DNA of 64,000 bases. Source: Vibrio bivalvicida (GTDB lineage: Bacteria; Pseudomonadota; Gammaproteobacteria; Enterobacterales; Vibrionaceae). The notes under the pieces are model-generated. The model was not told the origin of the DNA. It searched no databases and was given only the letters and a program-made list of their open reading frames with translations. The position numbers and the translations under genes were made by a program. The stretch lies in assembly GCF_001399455.2 (NCBI RefSeq), contig NZ_LLEI02000021.1, positions 124,001 through 188,000 on the forward strand. Reading direction: 5' to 3'. This document shows positions 46,132 through 56,392 of the stretch, in pieces (positions within the stretch are counted from its first letter, which is position 1; every line of letters begins with the position of its first letter).

Positions 46132-46186
46132 TTTATCTCCTTAGACATAAAGAATTGAATAACAATTCACTATAAGGAGATATTCA

Positions 46187-47470
46187 ATGAACATGAAGTT
46201 CAAACTCAAGCTTGCAGCATTCGGTAGCGCATTAGCATGTATGTCTGGTGTGGTAAACGCAGCTGATACAATCAAAGTCGGAGTCTTGCATTCACTATCC
46301 GGTACGATGGCGATCAGTGAAACCACATTAAAAGACACCGTTCTGATGCTGGTGGAAGAGCAGAACAAAAAAGGTGGTCTACTAGGCAAAAAGCTTGAGG
46401 CGGTAGTGGTCGACCCTGCGTCAAACTGGCCGTTGTTTGCAGAAAAAGCTCGCGAGCTGATTGAAAAAGAGCAAGTCGATGTGGTGTTCGGTGGCTGGAC
46501 ATCCGTATCGCGCAAATCCATGTTGCCAGTATTCGAAGAACTCAACAGCCTGCTTTTCTACCCGGTTCAGTATGAAGGTGAAGAGTCGTCGAAGAATGTG
46601 TTCTACACTGGCGCTGCGCCAAACCAACAAGCGATTCCCGCGGTTGATTACCTAATGAATGAACTTGATGTCGAGCGCTGGGTACTGGCCGGTACCGACT
46701 ATGTGTATCCACGTACTACCAATAAAATCTTAGAGTCTTACCTCAAGAGTAAAGGGGTGAGCGAAAAAGACATCATGATCAACTACACGCCATTTGGTCA
46801 TTCAGACTGGCAGTCGATCGTGTCTGACATTAAGAAGTTTGGCGCTGAAGGCAAAAAGACCGCTGTGGTCTCGACCATTAATGGCGATGCCAACGTTCCT
46901 TTCTATAAAGAGCTTGGCGCTCAAGGTATCTCCTCAGAAGATATCCCAGTTGTGGCCTTCTCTGTTGGCGAAGAAGAGCTGTCTGGCATGGACACCTCTC
47001 CGCTTGTCGGCCACTTAGCGGCATGGAACTACTTCATGAGCGTCGATACGGAGAAGAACGATGAGTTCGTCGAAACGTGGCAGAAATTTATCGCCAGCGA
47101 AAAGCGTGTGACTAACGATCCTATGGAAGCGCACTACATCGGTTTTAACATGTGGGCGCAAGCGGTAACCAATGCAGGTACGACGGATCCTGAAGCCGTG
47201 CAAGATGCCTTGATTGGCGTGTCTGTACCAAACTTGTCTGGCGGTTACTCAACTATGCTGCCTAACCACCATATCACTAAGCCTGTGTTAATCGGTGAAA
47301 TCCAAGATGATGGTCAGTTCGATATCGTTTGGGAAACGACGGGCCTCGTAGCAGGTGATGCTTGGTCAGAGTATCTTCCTGAGTCGGCGAAACTCTTCTC
47401 TAGCTGGTCGAAGCCGTTTTCTTGTGGTGCGTTTAACGTTGAAACCAACAAGTGTTCAGGGACAAATTAA
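46187..47470 (+). CDS. urtA: Urea ABC transporter, substrate-binding protein
   Basis: 427-residue periplasmic binding protein of the branched-chain-amino-acid/amide type with signal peptide (about 1-26, ending VVNAA). Urea-specific features include KVGVLHSLSGTMAISETTLK, VFGGWTSVSRKSMLPVFEE, LLFYPVQYEGEESSKN and the closing ETNKCSGTN. TAAGGAGAT precedes the ATG. First gene of urtABCDE-ure, with a hairpin after it that would favour higher binding-protein output. Length and motifs match UrtA of cyanobacteria and proteobacteria. Confidence 0.93.
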   Translation: MNMKFKLKLAAFGSALACMSGVVNAADTIKVGVLHSLSGTMAISETTLKDTVLMLVEEQNKKGGLLGKKLEAVVVDPASNWPLFAEKARELIEKEQVDVVFGGWTSVSRKSMLPVFEELNSLLFYPVQYEGEESSKNVFYTGAAPNQQAIPAVDYLMNELDVERWVLAGTDYVYPRTTNKILESYLKSKGVSEKDIMINYTPFGHSDWQSIVSDIKKFGAEGKKTAVVSTINGDANVPFYKELGAQGISSEDIPVVAFSVGEEELSGMDTSPLVGHLAAWNYFMSVDTEKNDEFVETWQKFIASEKRVTNDPMEAHYIGFNMWAQAVTNAGTTDPEAVQDALIGVSVPNLSGGYSTMLPNHHITKPVLIGEIQDDGQFDIVWETTGLVAGDAWSEYLPESAKLFSSWSKPFSCGAFNVETNKCSGTN

Positions 47471-47506
47471 GACTTAACACCCCGATTAAATTACCTGAAA
47501 AGTTAG

Positions 47507-47539
47507 GCGCTGCATGTGGTAACGCAGCGCATTTTTTTT
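47507..47539 (+). terminator. Intercistronic terminator/attenuator between urtA and urtB
   Basis: Perfect seven-base stem GCGCTGC/GCAGCGC with a ten-base loop, then A and eight T residues, 37 bp past the urtA stop. It is a full intrinsic terminator, so downstream genes depend on readthrough, giving excess UrtA. Confidence 0.8.
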
Positions 47540-47569
47540 GCCATAAATTCTAACGCAAGGATGCATATC

Positions 47570-49195
47570 ATGACGACCGTATTACGGATGCTCTGTGTGC
47601 TCGTTTCTGTGCTTATTGGATTAACGACAGCGTCGGCCGAGAACGTTAAGCCACTGACTCAAGACTCTTTTTTCCAGACGTTGACTGGAAAGAACACACA
47701 CGAAAAACAGCAAGCGGCTAGCTGGCTTGCCTCAAACTATTCTCATGACACAGCCAAGCCCATTTTAGAGGCGTGGCTGAATGGACAGCTCTATTACCTT
47801 AAAGATCACAAACACGCTCAGCATCAACAGCTATTTATTATCGAGAGCGCTCAAACAGGGGCAGAGGCGAGGCAGGCATGGAATAACGATTCTGTGATTA
47901 TTGAAAACAAGCGCAGGTTTAAAAAAATAAAAGTAAACAACAAGCTTCGTGTTTATCTTCGAGTTGAAATCGCTTCACTGGGCTTAAACAGCAAGGATCT
48001 AGATGTTCGCAAGCAGTCAGTCAAAACCCTAACGGGAAACCCTGAAGTAATAGATAAGCTTGCGGCATTACAACAAAGTGAAACCAACGCAGAGATCGTT
48101 TCTATGTTGGCGTTTGCCATTGCGATTGATACGGCGCTTGATCCGGAGGCTTCCAATCGTATTGACGCTGTCGAGTCTATCTCTCAATCCAATCAACCCA
48201 TTGTACTTAAAACCCTTAACACGATTTTGGCGCAAGAGACCGATCCACAACTCATTGCGGCAGCAGAGCGTGGTTTACAAGATTACCAACAAAGCCAACG
48301 ACTCTACACAGGTGTCGAGACGCTGTTTTTTGGACTAAGCCTTGGCTCTGTACTGGTGCTGGCGGGAATCGGTCTAGCGATTACCTTTGGGGTCATGGGT
48401 GTGATAAACATGGCGCATGGTGAGCTGATTATGTTAGGGGCTTATACCACCTATGTGATGCAGCAACTTCTCCCTGCTCACACTGGAGTTGCGTTGATTT
48501 TGTCGATTCCAATGGCATTCGTGGTGTCAGGCTTGGTTGGTATCTTGATTGAACGCAGCGTGATTCGTCACTTGTATGGACGACCTCTCGAAACGCTACT
48601 GGCAACCTTTGGTATCAGTTTGATTCTCCAGCAGGCAGTTCGCTCTATCTTCTCTCCGTTAAATCGTTCGGTCAGTACGCCAGATTGGATGGCGGGTGCG
48701 CTCGAAATTAACCCCATACTGTCGCTGACATACAACCGTCTCTACATCATCTTGTTCTGTGCCATGGTGTTTATGGCCTTAGTGATGATCTTGAAGAAAA
48801 CACCACTAGGATTGCAGGTTCGCGCCGTTTCGCAAAACCGCCCGATGGCAAGAGCAATGGGGATTCGTTCTGAGCGTGTCGATGCAATGACGTTTGGTTT
48901 AGGTGCGGGTGTGGCAGGTGTGGCAGGTGTCGCTCTGTCTCAACTGACCAACGTTGGGCCAAATATGGGCCAAGCCTACATTATCGACTCCTTTATGGTG
49001 GTGGTGTTTGGTGGCGTAGGTAACCTTTGGGGAACGCTGGTCGCCGGTTTAGGCTTGGGATTGTTTAACAAGATCTTGGAGCCATGGGCCGGAGCGGTGC
49101 TGGCTAAAATTTTGGTGCTGGTGTTTATCATCTTGTTCATTCAGAAGCGACCAAGAGGATTGTTCCCTCAGCGTGGTCGCGCGGCTGAGAGTTAA
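47570..49195 (+). CDS. urtB: Urea ABC transporter, permease UrtB
   Basis: 541 residues from the ATG at 47570 (GCAAGGATG before it). As in UrtB proteins, an exported N-terminal extension of about 240 residues (signal peptide to about 24, then a helical HEAT-like domain) precedes the LivH-like membrane domain with GIGLAITFGVMGVINMAHGE, LRAVSQNRPMARAMGIR-type loop (LQVRAVSQNRPMARAMGI) and VVVFGGVGNLWGT. It forms the channel with UrtC. Ends ten bases before urtC. Confidence 0.92.
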   Translation: MTTVLRMLCVLVSVLIGLTTASAENVKPLTQDSFFQTLTGKNTHEKQQAASWLASNYSHDTAKPILEAWLNGQLYYLKDHKHAQHQQLFIIESAQTGAEARQAWNNDSVIIENKRRFKKIKVNNKLRVYLRVEIASLGLNSKDLDVRKQSVKTLTGNPEVIDKLAALQQSETNAEIVSMLAFAIAIDTALDPEASNRIDAVESISQSNQPIVLKTLNTILAQETDPQLIAAAERGLQDYQQSQRLYTGVETLFFGLSLGSVLVLAGIGLAITFGVMGVINMAHGELIMLGAYTTYVMQQLLPAHTGVALILSIPMAFVVSGLVGILIERSVIRHLYGRPLETLLATFGISLILQQAVRSIFSPLNRSVSTPDWMAGALEINPILSLTYNRLYIILFCAMVFMALVMILKKTPLGLQVRAVSQNRPMARAMGIRSERVDAMTFGLGAGVAGVAGVALSQLTNVGPNMGQAYIIDSFMVVVFGGVGNLWGTLVAGLGLGLFNKILEPWAGAVLAKILVLVFIILFIQKRPRGLFPQRGRAAES

Positions 49196-49204
49196 GGAGG
49201 CGCT

Positions 49205-50398
49205 ATGACCAATCAAACACATACGAAACCCCTTCGCTCTTTTGTCCTTTCTGCACTGCAAGGCGATAAGGGCGGTCAGATGACAATATTGGCCATCTTG
49301 GCAGCAGTGATCTTCATTCCGCTGGCGAATATGATGTTGCCTGCTTCGCACCCGCTTCACGTCGAAACCTTTACTATTTCATTACTGGGTAAATACCTTA
49401 GCTATGCGATGTTGGCGCTCGCCGTCGATCTGGTATGGGGCTATTTGGGTATTCTCAGTTTAGGCCATGGCGCATTTTTTGCGCTTGGTGGCTACGCGAT
49501 GGGGATGTATTTAATGCGCCAGATCGGCGATCGCGGTGTCTATGGTAATCCCATCCTGCCTGACTTTATGGTGTTCCTAAACTGGCAAGAACTGCCTTGG
49601 TTTTGGCATGGCTTCGACCAATTCTGGTTTGCGGCTCTGATGGTGGTGTTGGTACCTGGCGTAATGGCCTATGTGTTCGGCTATTTGGCGTTTCGCTCTC
49701 GAGTATCAGGGGTCTATCTTTCTATCATTACCCAAGCCCTCACCTACGCGCTGATGTTGGCGTTTTTCCGCAATGAAATGGGCTTTGGCGGCAACAATGG
49801 CCTAACCGATTTTAAAGACATTCTGGGCTTTAGCTTGCAGCAAGACAGTACTCGAATCGCATTGTTTATTGCGACTGGCATTGCTCTTATTGGCAGCTAT
49901 TTGGTCTGTCGCAGCGTCGTAGCGAGCCGTCTTGGCCGAGTGTCGGTTGCGATTCGTGACTCAGAATCGCGCACTCGCTTTATGGGTTACGACGTCGATG
50001 GTATCAAACTGTGGGTGTTTGTTCTTTCTGCGGTGATCGCAGGGATAGCTGGGGCACTGTATGTGCCGCAAGTTGGCATTATTAATCCAGGTGAATTTGC
50101 GCCGCTCAATTCGATAGAGGTGGTAGTTTGGGTTGCCCTTGGCGGTCGTGCGACCTTGTTTGGTGCGATTGTTGGCGCCTTGGTGATCAACTATGCCAAA
50201 AGCTGGTTCACGGTGGAGTTTCCAGAAGTGTGGCTGTTTGCCCTCGGAGGCTTGTTCGTACTCTCAACGCTCTACTTCCCGAAAGGCTTAATCGGCTTTG
50301 TCAGTGATAAGTGGCATTTAGTCGTCAATCGAAACCGCGGGCATAACGCCGCTGAGTTGAACACTGACGAAGAGAAAAGTAAGGAGGCCTTTGTATGA
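49205..50398 (+). CDS. urtC: Urea ABC transporter, permease UrtC
   Basis: 397-residue LivM-like permease with about nine membrane helices. Signatures are LAVDLVWGYLGILSLGHGAFF, SRVSGVYLSIITQALTYAL, GRVSVAIRDSESRTRFMGYD and PLNSIEVVVWVALGGRATLF. AAGGAGGCGCT precedes the ATG. Its stop overlaps the urtD start by four bases (ATGA), consistent with coupled translation. Confidence 0.92.
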   Translation: MTNQTHTKPLRSFVLSALQGDKGGQMTILAILAAVIFIPLANMMLPASHPLHVETFTISLLGKYLSYAMLALAVDLVWGYLGILSLGHGAFFALGGYAMGMYLMRQIGDRGVYGNPILPDFMVFLNWQELPWFWHGFDQFWFAALMVVLVPGVMAYVFGYLAFRSRVSGVYLSIITQALTYALMLAFFRNEMGFGGNNGLTDFKDILGFSLQQDSTRIALFIATGIALIGSYLVCRSVVASRLGRVSVAIRDSESRTRFMGYDVDGIKLWVFVLSAVIAGIAGALYVPQVGIINPGEFAPLNSIEVVVWVALGGRATLFGAIVGALVINYAKSWFTVEFPEVWLFALGGLFVLSTLYFPKGLIGFVSDKWHLVVNRNRGHNAAELNTDEEKSKEAFV

Positions 50399-51246
50399 CT
50401 GAGTTAAAGCGCACCGAGCAATTTAAGCAATCACTCGCTGAAGTTACGCGTCGAGATCAAGTGTTCTCGTTTCTTAAGCCGGACGTCCATCCACTGATTG
50501 ATACCAGACACAACATCTTGCTCTATGTGGAAGGGGTGAACAAAACCTTTGATGGTTTTAAAGCGATTAATGATCTCAATCTGTACATCCGTGAAGGAGA
50601 GCTCAGATGCATTATTGGCCCAAATGGAGCTGGGAAGACCACCATGATGGACATCATCACGGGTAAGACGAAACCGGATACTGGCGAGGTTTGGCTAGGC
50701 TCGAACCTCAACTTGCTCAATATGAATGAAGCACAGATCGCTAATGCGGGAATTGGCCGTAAGTTTCAAAAGCCGACGGTGATCGAATGCTTAACTGTGT
50801 GGGAAAACCTCGAACTGGCCATGTCCGGCGTGCGCTCTGTGTGGGGTTCGTATGTAGCAAAGATGACAGGAGAGCAAAAAGACAAGCTCGAGTCGGTACT
50901 GAGCTTAATTCACCTGCATGACCATCAAACGCTGCTGGCAGGCAACCTTTCTCACGGCCAAAAGCAGTGGTTAGAGATAGGAATGTTGTTGATGCAAAAC
51001 CCTAAGCTGCTGCTTATTGATGAGCCTGTGGCTGGCATGACCCACCAAGAGATGGATCGTACATCAGAGCTACTTAACTCATTAACCGGTAAACATTCTG
51101 TGGTGGTGGTTGAGCATGATATGGACTTTGTCCGCTCTATCGCGAGCCATGTCACTGTACTTCATCAAGGGCATGTGCTGGCAGAAGGCACCATGGATGA
51201 GGTTCAAGCGCACCAGCAAGTTAAACAGGTTTATTTGGGGGAGTAA
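50395..51246 (+). CDS. urtD: Urea ABC transporter, ATPase UrtD
   Basis: 283-residue LivG-type ATPase. Walker A IGPNGAGKTTMMDI, the LSHGQKQWLEIGMLL signature (SHGQK variant typical of UrtD), Walker B LLLIDEPVAGM and the switch His in VVVVEHD are complete. An N-terminal extension of about 35 residues precedes the ABC domain, as in other UrtD proteins. It overlaps urtC by four bases. Confidence 0.93.
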   Translation: MTELKRTEQFKQSLAEVTRRDQVFSFLKPDVHPLIDTRHNILLYVEGVNKTFDGFKAINDLNLYIREGELRCIIGPNGAGKTTMMDIITGKTKPDTGEVWLGSNLNLLNMNEAQIANAGIGRKFQKPTVIECLTVWENLELAMSGVRSVWGSYVAKMTGEQKDKLESVLSLIHLHDHQTLLAGNLSHGQKQWLEIGMLLMQNPKLLLIDEPVAGMTHQEMDRTSELLNSLTGKHSVVVVEHDMDFVRSIASHVTVLHQGHVLAEGTMDEVQAHQQVKQVYLGE

Positions 51247-51247
51247 C

Positions 51248-51943
51248 ATGCTATCAATTTCTGGATTGAACCAGTTTTACGGTGAGAGCCACACGCTTTG
51301 GGATTTGGAGATGGAGATCCCCAAAGGAAAATGTACTGTGTTAATGGGGCGTAATGGCGTGGGCAAGACCACTTTATTGCAATGCATTATGGGGCTCGTC
51401 AAAACTGAAAGTGGCGACATTGCCCTTGAAGGTAACTCTATCATCAAAAAAGAAGCCGAAGCTCGTCCCAGAATGGGGATTGGCTATGTGCCTCAAGGCC
51501 GTCAAATCTTTCCAATGTTAAGTGTGGAAGAAAACTTGCAAGTAGGTTTACCTATCCGAGCAAGAGGAGACCGTCACATCCCTGAATTTATCTTCGAGCT
51601 ATTCCCTGTGTTAAAAGAAATGTTACATCGCAGAGGGGGCGATTTATCGGGAGGACAGCAGCAACAATTGGCCATAGGTCGGGCACTGGTGATCAACCCT
51701 AGCTTGCTGATTTTGGATGAACCGACGGAAGGTATTCAGCCCAATATTGTGCAAGAAATCGGCGATATTATTCGCATGTTGAATGAGGAATTTGGACTTA
51801 CGGTTTTACTGGTTGAGCAAAAACTGCCGTTCGCCCGTAAGGTCGGCGATCAGTTTTGCATCTTGGATAGAGGCCGTACTGTCGCCCAAGGGGACATGGA
51901 AGAGCTGGATGATAGATTGATAAAGGAGTATCTCACCGTATGA
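51248..51943 (+). CDS. urtE: Urea ABC transporter, ATPase UrtE
   Basis: 231-residue LivF-type ATPase. Walker A MGRNGVGKTTLLQC, the signature LSGGQQQQLAIGRALV, Walker B LLILDEPTEGIQPNI and the switch His region are complete. The ATG at 51248 follows GGGGGAGTAAC and comes two bases after urtD; a longer in-frame start overlapping urtD is rejected. It overlaps ureD by four bases (ATGA), tying the transporter and urease genes into one transcript. Confidence 0.93.
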   Translation: MLSISGLNQFYGESHTLWDLEMEIPKGKCTVLMGRNGVGKTTLLQCIMGLVKTESGDIALEGNSIIKKEAEARPRMGIGYVPQGRQIFPMLSVEENLQVGLPIRARGDRHIPEFIFELFPVLKEMLHRRGGDLSGGQQQQLAIGRALVINPSLLILDEPTEGIQPNIVQEIGDIIRMLNEEFGLTVLLVEQKLPFARKVGDQFCILDRGRTVAQGDMEELDDRLIKEYLTV

Positions 51944-52848
51944 TTTGTGAACCTGCCGTTGCGTTTGATTTAGGTGATAATAATCAAACGCTTAAAAAGA
52001 ACATCGAGTCTGATGTAGAGAAAGGCTGGAAGGCCATGTTATCGCTTTTGTTTAAAGACAGAGGGGATAAAACCGTCATCAAAGAGCGTCAACAGAAAGG
52101 GCCTTTAGCGATTCAACGCCCTTTGTATCCGGAAGGAAAAACATGCCACACCTATTTGTTGCATCCACCCGGTGGTGTGGTCGGTGGCGACACTTTGCAA
52201 ATAAGTACTCGCGTTGAACAAGGGGCTCATGCCCTAGTCACCACACCGGGGGCGACTAAGTTTTATCGCTCTGAAAAACGTTACGCTCATCAGAAACAAA
52301 TATTGCATGTCGAACGTGGTGGCTTACTCGAGTGGTTACCGCAGGAAAACATCTTCTTTCCTGACGCTCATGCTCGCCTTGATACTGAAATACACCTTGA
52401 TCGTGATGCCCGATTTTTGGGCTGGGAAATGCACTGTTTTGGACGCCCTGCACTAAATGAGGGATTTCTGTCCGGGCATTTAGTCGGGAAAACAGAGGTT
52501 TACCGCGATGGAAGGAAAATTCTGACCGAGGGGTTAAATATTTTTGGCGGTGATAAGTCCATGATTGAAAAGGGCTTGCTCAATTTCTCTCTCGCAGGGA
52601 CGCTGTATATTTCTGTCGAAAATGAGGAATTTTTTCAACTGGTACAGAGCTTGCTCTCTAACATACAGCAAGAAGTCGGCACAGAGGACTTAGTGATTGC
52701 TGCGACGCAGATAGAACAAATGGTCGTCGTTAGAGCACTGGGTCGATGGAGTGAGGTGATCTTGGAGAGCTTTCAACAGGTTTGGCAGCAAGCGCGTCAA
52801 TACTGGACAGGTGAAACTCCTCAGCCCCCAAGGATTTGGGCAACCTAA
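51940..52848 (+). CDS. ureD: Urease accessory protein UreD
   Basis: 302-residue UreD/UreH, the scaffold that binds apo-urease and receives UreF and UreG for nickel insertion. Typical stretches are [50 protein letters not shown] and the conserved EMHCFGRPA. It starts in a four-base overlap with urtE. About 55 bp without coding separate it from ureA. Confidence 0.93.
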   Translation: MICEPAVAFDLGDNNQTLKKNIESDVEKGWKAMLSLLFKDRGDKTVIKERQQKGPLAIQRPLYPEGKTCHTYLLHPPGGVVGGDTLQISTRVEQGAHALVTTPGATKFYRSEKRYAHQKQILHVERGGLLEWLPQENIFFPDAHARLDTEIHLDRDARFLGWEMHCFGRPALNEGFLSGHLVGKTEVYRDGRKILTEGLNIFGGDKSMIEKGLLNFSLAGTLYISVENEEFFQLVQSLLSNIQQEVGTEDLVIAATQIEQMVVVRALGRWSEVILESFQQVWQQARQYWTGETPQPPRIWAT

Positions 52849-52904
52849 CTCCATGTTTCTCTTTGCGCCTTCTCCATCATGTTAAGGGAATGGCAAGGAA
52901 ACCA

Positions 52905-53207
52905 ATGGAATTATCACCGAGAGAAAAAGACAAACTGTTGATCTTCTGCGCTGGCATGCTAGCGCAGCAACGAAAAGAGCGAGGGTTAAAGCTTAACTAT
53001 CCAGAGTCTGTAGCGTTTATCAGTAGTGCCATTCTTGAAGGTGCTCGCGAAGGCAAAACGGTGTCTGAGCTTATGGACTTTGGACGAACACTTCTTACTG
53101 TTGATGACGTTATGGAGGGCGTACCTTCCATGATTCCTGATGTACAAGTCGAAGCCACCTTTCCTGATGGGACCAAATTGGTCACCGTTCATGAGCCAAT
53201 CGTCTAG
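52905..53207 (+). CDS. ureA: Urease gamma subunit
   Basis: 100 residues, exactly the family length, beginning [11 protein letters not shown] after GGCAAGGAAACC; an earlier in-frame ATG overlapping ureD is rejected. Signatures [20 protein letters not shown] and [14 protein letters not shown] are typical of UreA in three-subunit ureases. Confidence 0.95.
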   Translation: MELSPREKDKLLIFCAGMLAQQRKERGLKLNYPESVAFISSAILEGAREGKTVSELMDFGRTLLTVDDVMEGVPSMIPDVQVEATFPDGTKLVTVHEPIV

Positions 53208-53215
53208 GAGATCAT

Positions 53216-53557
53216 ATGTCAGCATCAACAAGTCAATATTCTGGTTTCATTCCCGGTCAAATTGAATCCGCCCCCGGTGAGATTGAACTCAATGTTGGCC
53301 GCGCGACCATCAAGGTCAAAGTGGAAAATATCGGCGATCGACCAGTACAAATCGGCTCGCATTATCACTTTTTTGAGGTCAACGATTCACTTCGCTTTGA
53401 GCGCGAAGCGTGCAATGGGTTCCGTCTCAATATCCCTGCTGGGACTGCGACACGCTTTGAACCTGGCCAGTCTCGCACGGTTGAGTTGGTTGAGTTTGCA
53501 GGTAAGCGAGAGATATACGGATTCCAAGGTAAGGTCATGGGCAAACTCGCCCAATAA
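53216..53557 (+). CDS. ureB: Urease beta subunit
   Basis: 113 residues. The core [18 protein letters not shown] and the conserved [20 protein letters not shown] and [12 protein letters not shown] are the UreB signatures. It lies nine bases after ureA and 22 before ureC. The extra few N-terminal residues ([10 protein letters not shown]) are a small extension on the usual beta subunit. Confidence 0.94.
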   Translation: MSASTSQYSGFIPGQIESAPGEIELNVGRATIKVKVENIGDRPVQIGSHYHFFEVNDSLRFEREACNGFRLNIPAGTATRFEPGQSRTVELVEFAGKREIYGFQGKVMGKLAQ

Positions 53558-53579
53558 AAAATTAAGACAAGGATAGGTA

Positions 53580-55283
53580 ATGGCAAACATTTCTCGTCAG
53601 GCATATGCCGAAATGTTTGGGCCAACAGTGGGCGATCGCGTGCGACTCGCAGACACCGAGCTGTGGCTTGAAGTGGAAAAGGATTTCACTGTTTACGGCG
53701 ACGAAGTTAAATTCGGCGGCGGTAAAGTGATTCGTGATGGCATGGGGCAAAGTCAACGACCAAGCGCTGAAACGCCAGATCTGGTCATCACCAACGCAGT
53801 GGTATTGGATTACTGGGGTATCGTTAAGGCAGACGTGGCGGTTAAAAATGGGCGTATTCAAGCGATAGGCAAAGCCGGCAACCCTGATGTGCAGCCAGAA
53901 GTGACAATAGTGATTGGCCCAGGGACAGAAGTTCTCGCTGGGGAAGGCTCAATCTTAACTGCGGGTGGCATAGATTCGCACATTCACTTTATTTGTCCCC
54001 AGCAAATCGAAGAAGCACTGGCTTCAGGCGTCACCACTATGATCGGTGGAGGTACCGGCCCCAACACAGGAACCAACGCGACAACTTGTACTCCCGGCCC
54101 GTGGAATATGCACCGTATGCTTGAAGCACTGGATGAGTTTCCAATGAACTTTGGTCTACTCGGTAAAGGCAATGCTAGCCAGCCAGAGGCACTAACAGAG
54201 CAGGTTGCGGCGGGTGCGGTAGGATTGAAGCTGCATGAAGATTGGGGCACGACGCCAGCATCGATTGATACCTGTTTGTCGGTGGCTGATGAGATGGATG
54301 TTCAAGTCGCGATTCATACCGATACGCTGAATGAATCAGGGTTTGTTGAATCGACCTTAGGTGCGATTGGCGATCGCGTGATTCATACCTATCACACGGA
54401 AGGAGCGGGTGGTGGTCACGCACCGGATATTATTCGAGCTGCGGGTGAATCCAATGTTCTGCCATCGTCGACAAATCCAACTCGTCCTTACACGGTTAAT
54501 ACGGTTGATGAGCACCTCGATATGTTGATGGTGTGCCACCATTTGTCGCCTTCTATTGCCGAAGATGTGGCATTTGCTGAATCTCGAATTCGCCGCGAAA
54601 CCATCGCCGCGGAAGACATTCTGCACGATCTCGGCGCCTTCTCGATGATTGCATCAGACTCACAGGCTATGGGGCGTGTGGGCGAAGTAATCACTCGCAC
54701 TTGGCAAACGGCGCACAAGATGAAAGTACAGCGCGGCAGCTTGAAAGAAGACTCATCCTACAGCGATAACTTTCGACTCAAACGCTATATCGCTAAGTAC
54801 ACCATTAACCCAGCGATTACTCACGGTATGGCGCATGAAGTCGGTTCAATTGAAGTGGGTAAGCTTGCCGATCTTGTGTTGTGGAAGCCCGCTTTCTTTG
54901 GCGTTAAGCCGAGCGTGATTCTTAAAGGGGGCATGATTGCCATGGCGCCGATGGGCGATCCTAATGCTTCGATACCAACACCTCAGCCTGTCCATTATCG
55001 CAGCATGTTTGGTAGCTACGGCAAGGCATCGAAAAACACCTCCATGTTGTTTGTCTCCCAAGCGGCGGATCAAGCAGGCATCGCGAGTGAGCTTGGTCTG
55101 GGCAGCCAAATCGGGGTTGTCAGCCATTGCCGCGATATCAGCAAAGCCGACATGAAGCTTAATGACTGGCAGCCGAACATCGAAGTGGACTCTCAGACCT
55201 ATCAAGTTCGCGCTGATGGTGAGCTGTTGGTGTGTGAGCCTGCTGACGTGTTACCCATGGCGCAAAAGTACTTCTTGTTTTAA
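53580..55283 (+). CDS. ureC: Urease alpha (catalytic) subunit
   Basis: 567 residues, the canonical length. It hydrolyses urea to ammonia and carbamate at a dinickel centre. All active-site residues are present with Klebsiella numbering: H134 and H136 (HIHF), carbamylated K217 (GLKLHEDWG), the flap C319 and H320 (MVCHHLS) and D360 (IASDSQAMG); nearby nickel histidines H246 and H272 also fall in conserved contexts. No substitution suggests inactivity. It is preceded by AAGGATAGGTA. Confidence 0.96.
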   Translation: MANISRQAYAEMFGPTVGDRVRLADTELWLEVEKDFTVYGDEVKFGGGKVIRDGMGQSQRPSAETPDLVITNAVVLDYWGIVKADVAVKNGRIQAIGKAGNPDVQPEVTIVIGPGTEVLAGEGSILTAGGIDSHIHFICPQQIEEALASGVTTMIGGGTGPNTGTNATTCTPGPWNMHRMLEALDEFPMNFGLLGKGNASQPEALTEQVAAGAVGLKLHEDWGTTPASIDTCLSVADEMDVQVAIHTDTLNESGFVESTLGAIGDRVIHTYHTEGAGGGHAPDIIRAAGESNVLPSSTNPTRPYTVNTVDEHLDMLMVCHHLSPSIAEDVAFAESRIRRETIAAEDILHDLGAFSMIASDSQAMGRVGEVITRTWQTAHKMKVQRGSLKEDSSYSDNFRLKRYIAKYTINPAITHGMAHEVGSIEVGKLADLVLWKPAFFGVKPSVILKGGMIAMAPMGDPNASIPTPQPVHYRSMFGSYGKASKNTSMLFVSQAADQAGIASELGLGSQIGVVSHCRDISKADMKLNDWQPNIEVDSQTYQVRADGELLVCEPADVLPMAQKYFLF

Positions 55284-55332
55284 CGCTGCAACGAAAATAG
55301 CCAACCAGTAAACGAACTGATAAGGAGATGAG

Positions 55333-55779
55333 ATGATCGAACTTACCGAAATCAGCAAAGAAATTTGTACTAAACCGAATGCGTTTCTGAGCTTGCCAAT
55401 AGATAGCCGAATTAAGAGCCGACTTAAAGTTGAGCTAGATGATGGTCGCGAAGCGGGTTTGTTTCTGCCGCGCGGACACATTTTACGTGGCGGTGAGCAA
55501 CTCAAAAGCCAATGCGGCATGATCGTCGAAATCAAAGCCGCGCCGGAAAAGGTCTCCTCGGTTTATTGCAGCGATCTGCATCTACTGACGCGCGTGGCCT
55601 ATCACCTTGGCAACCGGCATGTACCGTTGCAAGTGGAATTTGGCTGGGTCCGTTACCAGCACGATCATGTGTTGGATGAAATGGTCGAAGGCTTGGGTGC
55701 AAAAGTCACCACAGAAGACGCGTCATTCGAACCAGAAAGTGGCGCTTATGGTGGCCGCACTGGTGGGCATCATCACTAA
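55333..55779 (+). CDS. ureE: Urease accessory protein UreE (nickel chaperone)
   Basis: 148 residues: N-terminal peptide-binding domain (about 1-75) and C-terminal metal-binding domain with VAYHLGNRHVPLQVE and the conserved DHVLDEMVEGLG. It ends in a short His-rich tail (GGRTGGHHH), shorter than that of Klebsiella. It delivers nickel to UreG. AAGGAGATGAG precedes the ATG. Confidence 0.93.
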   Translation: MIELTEISKEICTKPNAFLSLPIDSRIKSRLKVELDDGREAGLFLPRGHILRGGEQLKSQCGMIVEIKAAPEKVSSVYCSDLHLLTRVAYHLGNRHVPLQVEFGWVRYQHDHVLDEMVEGLGAKVTTEDASFEPESGAYGGRTGGHHH

Positions 55780-55818
55780 TAACACACAAATTAAAGCAAT
55801 AACAACAAGGAAGTTCTC

Positions 55819-56382
55819 ATGAAAAAACCACAACAATTCGCTGCATTCATGTCTCTGGCTCTTCTCTCATCATCGGTGATGGCGCATCCCGGTCACGAAA
55901 CTGGGTCATTCTCAGCCGGCTTAACTCACCCAGTAACTGGTTTCGATCACCTGGTTATGTTGGTCGCATTTGGTATTTTAGTCGCATGTGTACAGACGTC
56001 AGCCGCACGTAAAGTGGGGTTAGTGATCAGTGCGCTCACCTCACTGTTAGTCGGTCTTGCTGCTGGGCAGGTGTTTGGTGGATTTAATGGCGTCGAGCTT
56101 GCGATTGGGGCTTCGCTGTTTGTGGTGAGCGGCGCAATCTGGCAAGCCTTCCACGCTTCGAAAGATATGCTGCGCTTGGCGCTGACCTTGTGTGTTGGTT
56201 TAGTGTTTTTCCACGGTTATGCGCACGGTGTTGAAGCGCAAGGTGCAATCTCATCATTTGCCGCGGGTATGACCATCAGCGCCGCAGCGCTCATGGTTTT
56301 GGGCTTGCAGTTTGGTCGCGCGCTTTCAAGCCCTTGGCTCTCTGTCGGTGTTGCGTCAGTTAGCGCCCTCGTCATCCTGTAA
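55819..56382 (+). CDS. ureJ: HupE/UreJ family nickel permease-like protein
   Basis: 187-residue membrane protein with a signal-like first helix then about six membrane segments. The family motifs are the N-terminal HPGHE and HPVTGFDHLVMLVAFG, plus FFHGYAHGVEA, with histidines that could bind nickel. It lies between ureE and ureF in the urease operon, where such proteins are thought to import nickel (or cobalt) for the enzyme. AAGGAAGTTCTC precedes the ATG. Confidence 0.88.
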   Translation: MKKPQQFAAFMSLALLSSSVMAHPGHETGSFSAGLTHPVTGFDHLVMLVAFGILVACVQTSAARKVGLVISALTSLLVGLAAGQVFGGFNGVELAIGASLFVVSGAIWQAFHASKDMLRLALTLCVGLVFFHGYAHGVEAQGAISSFAAGMTISAAALMVLGLQFGRALSSPWLSVGVASVSALVIL

Positions 56383-56392
56383 ACCTTAGCCT

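Noticed and set aside
46141..46545. 134-codon minus-strand frame over the urtA start
   Set aside because: Shadow of the urtA coding sequence and its leader; Ser/Thr-rich with no family resemblance.
51110..51247. Longer UrtE overlapping urtD
   Set aside because: The extension is a different frame of urtD; the ATG at 51248 follows GGGGGAG and begins the ABC domain correctly.
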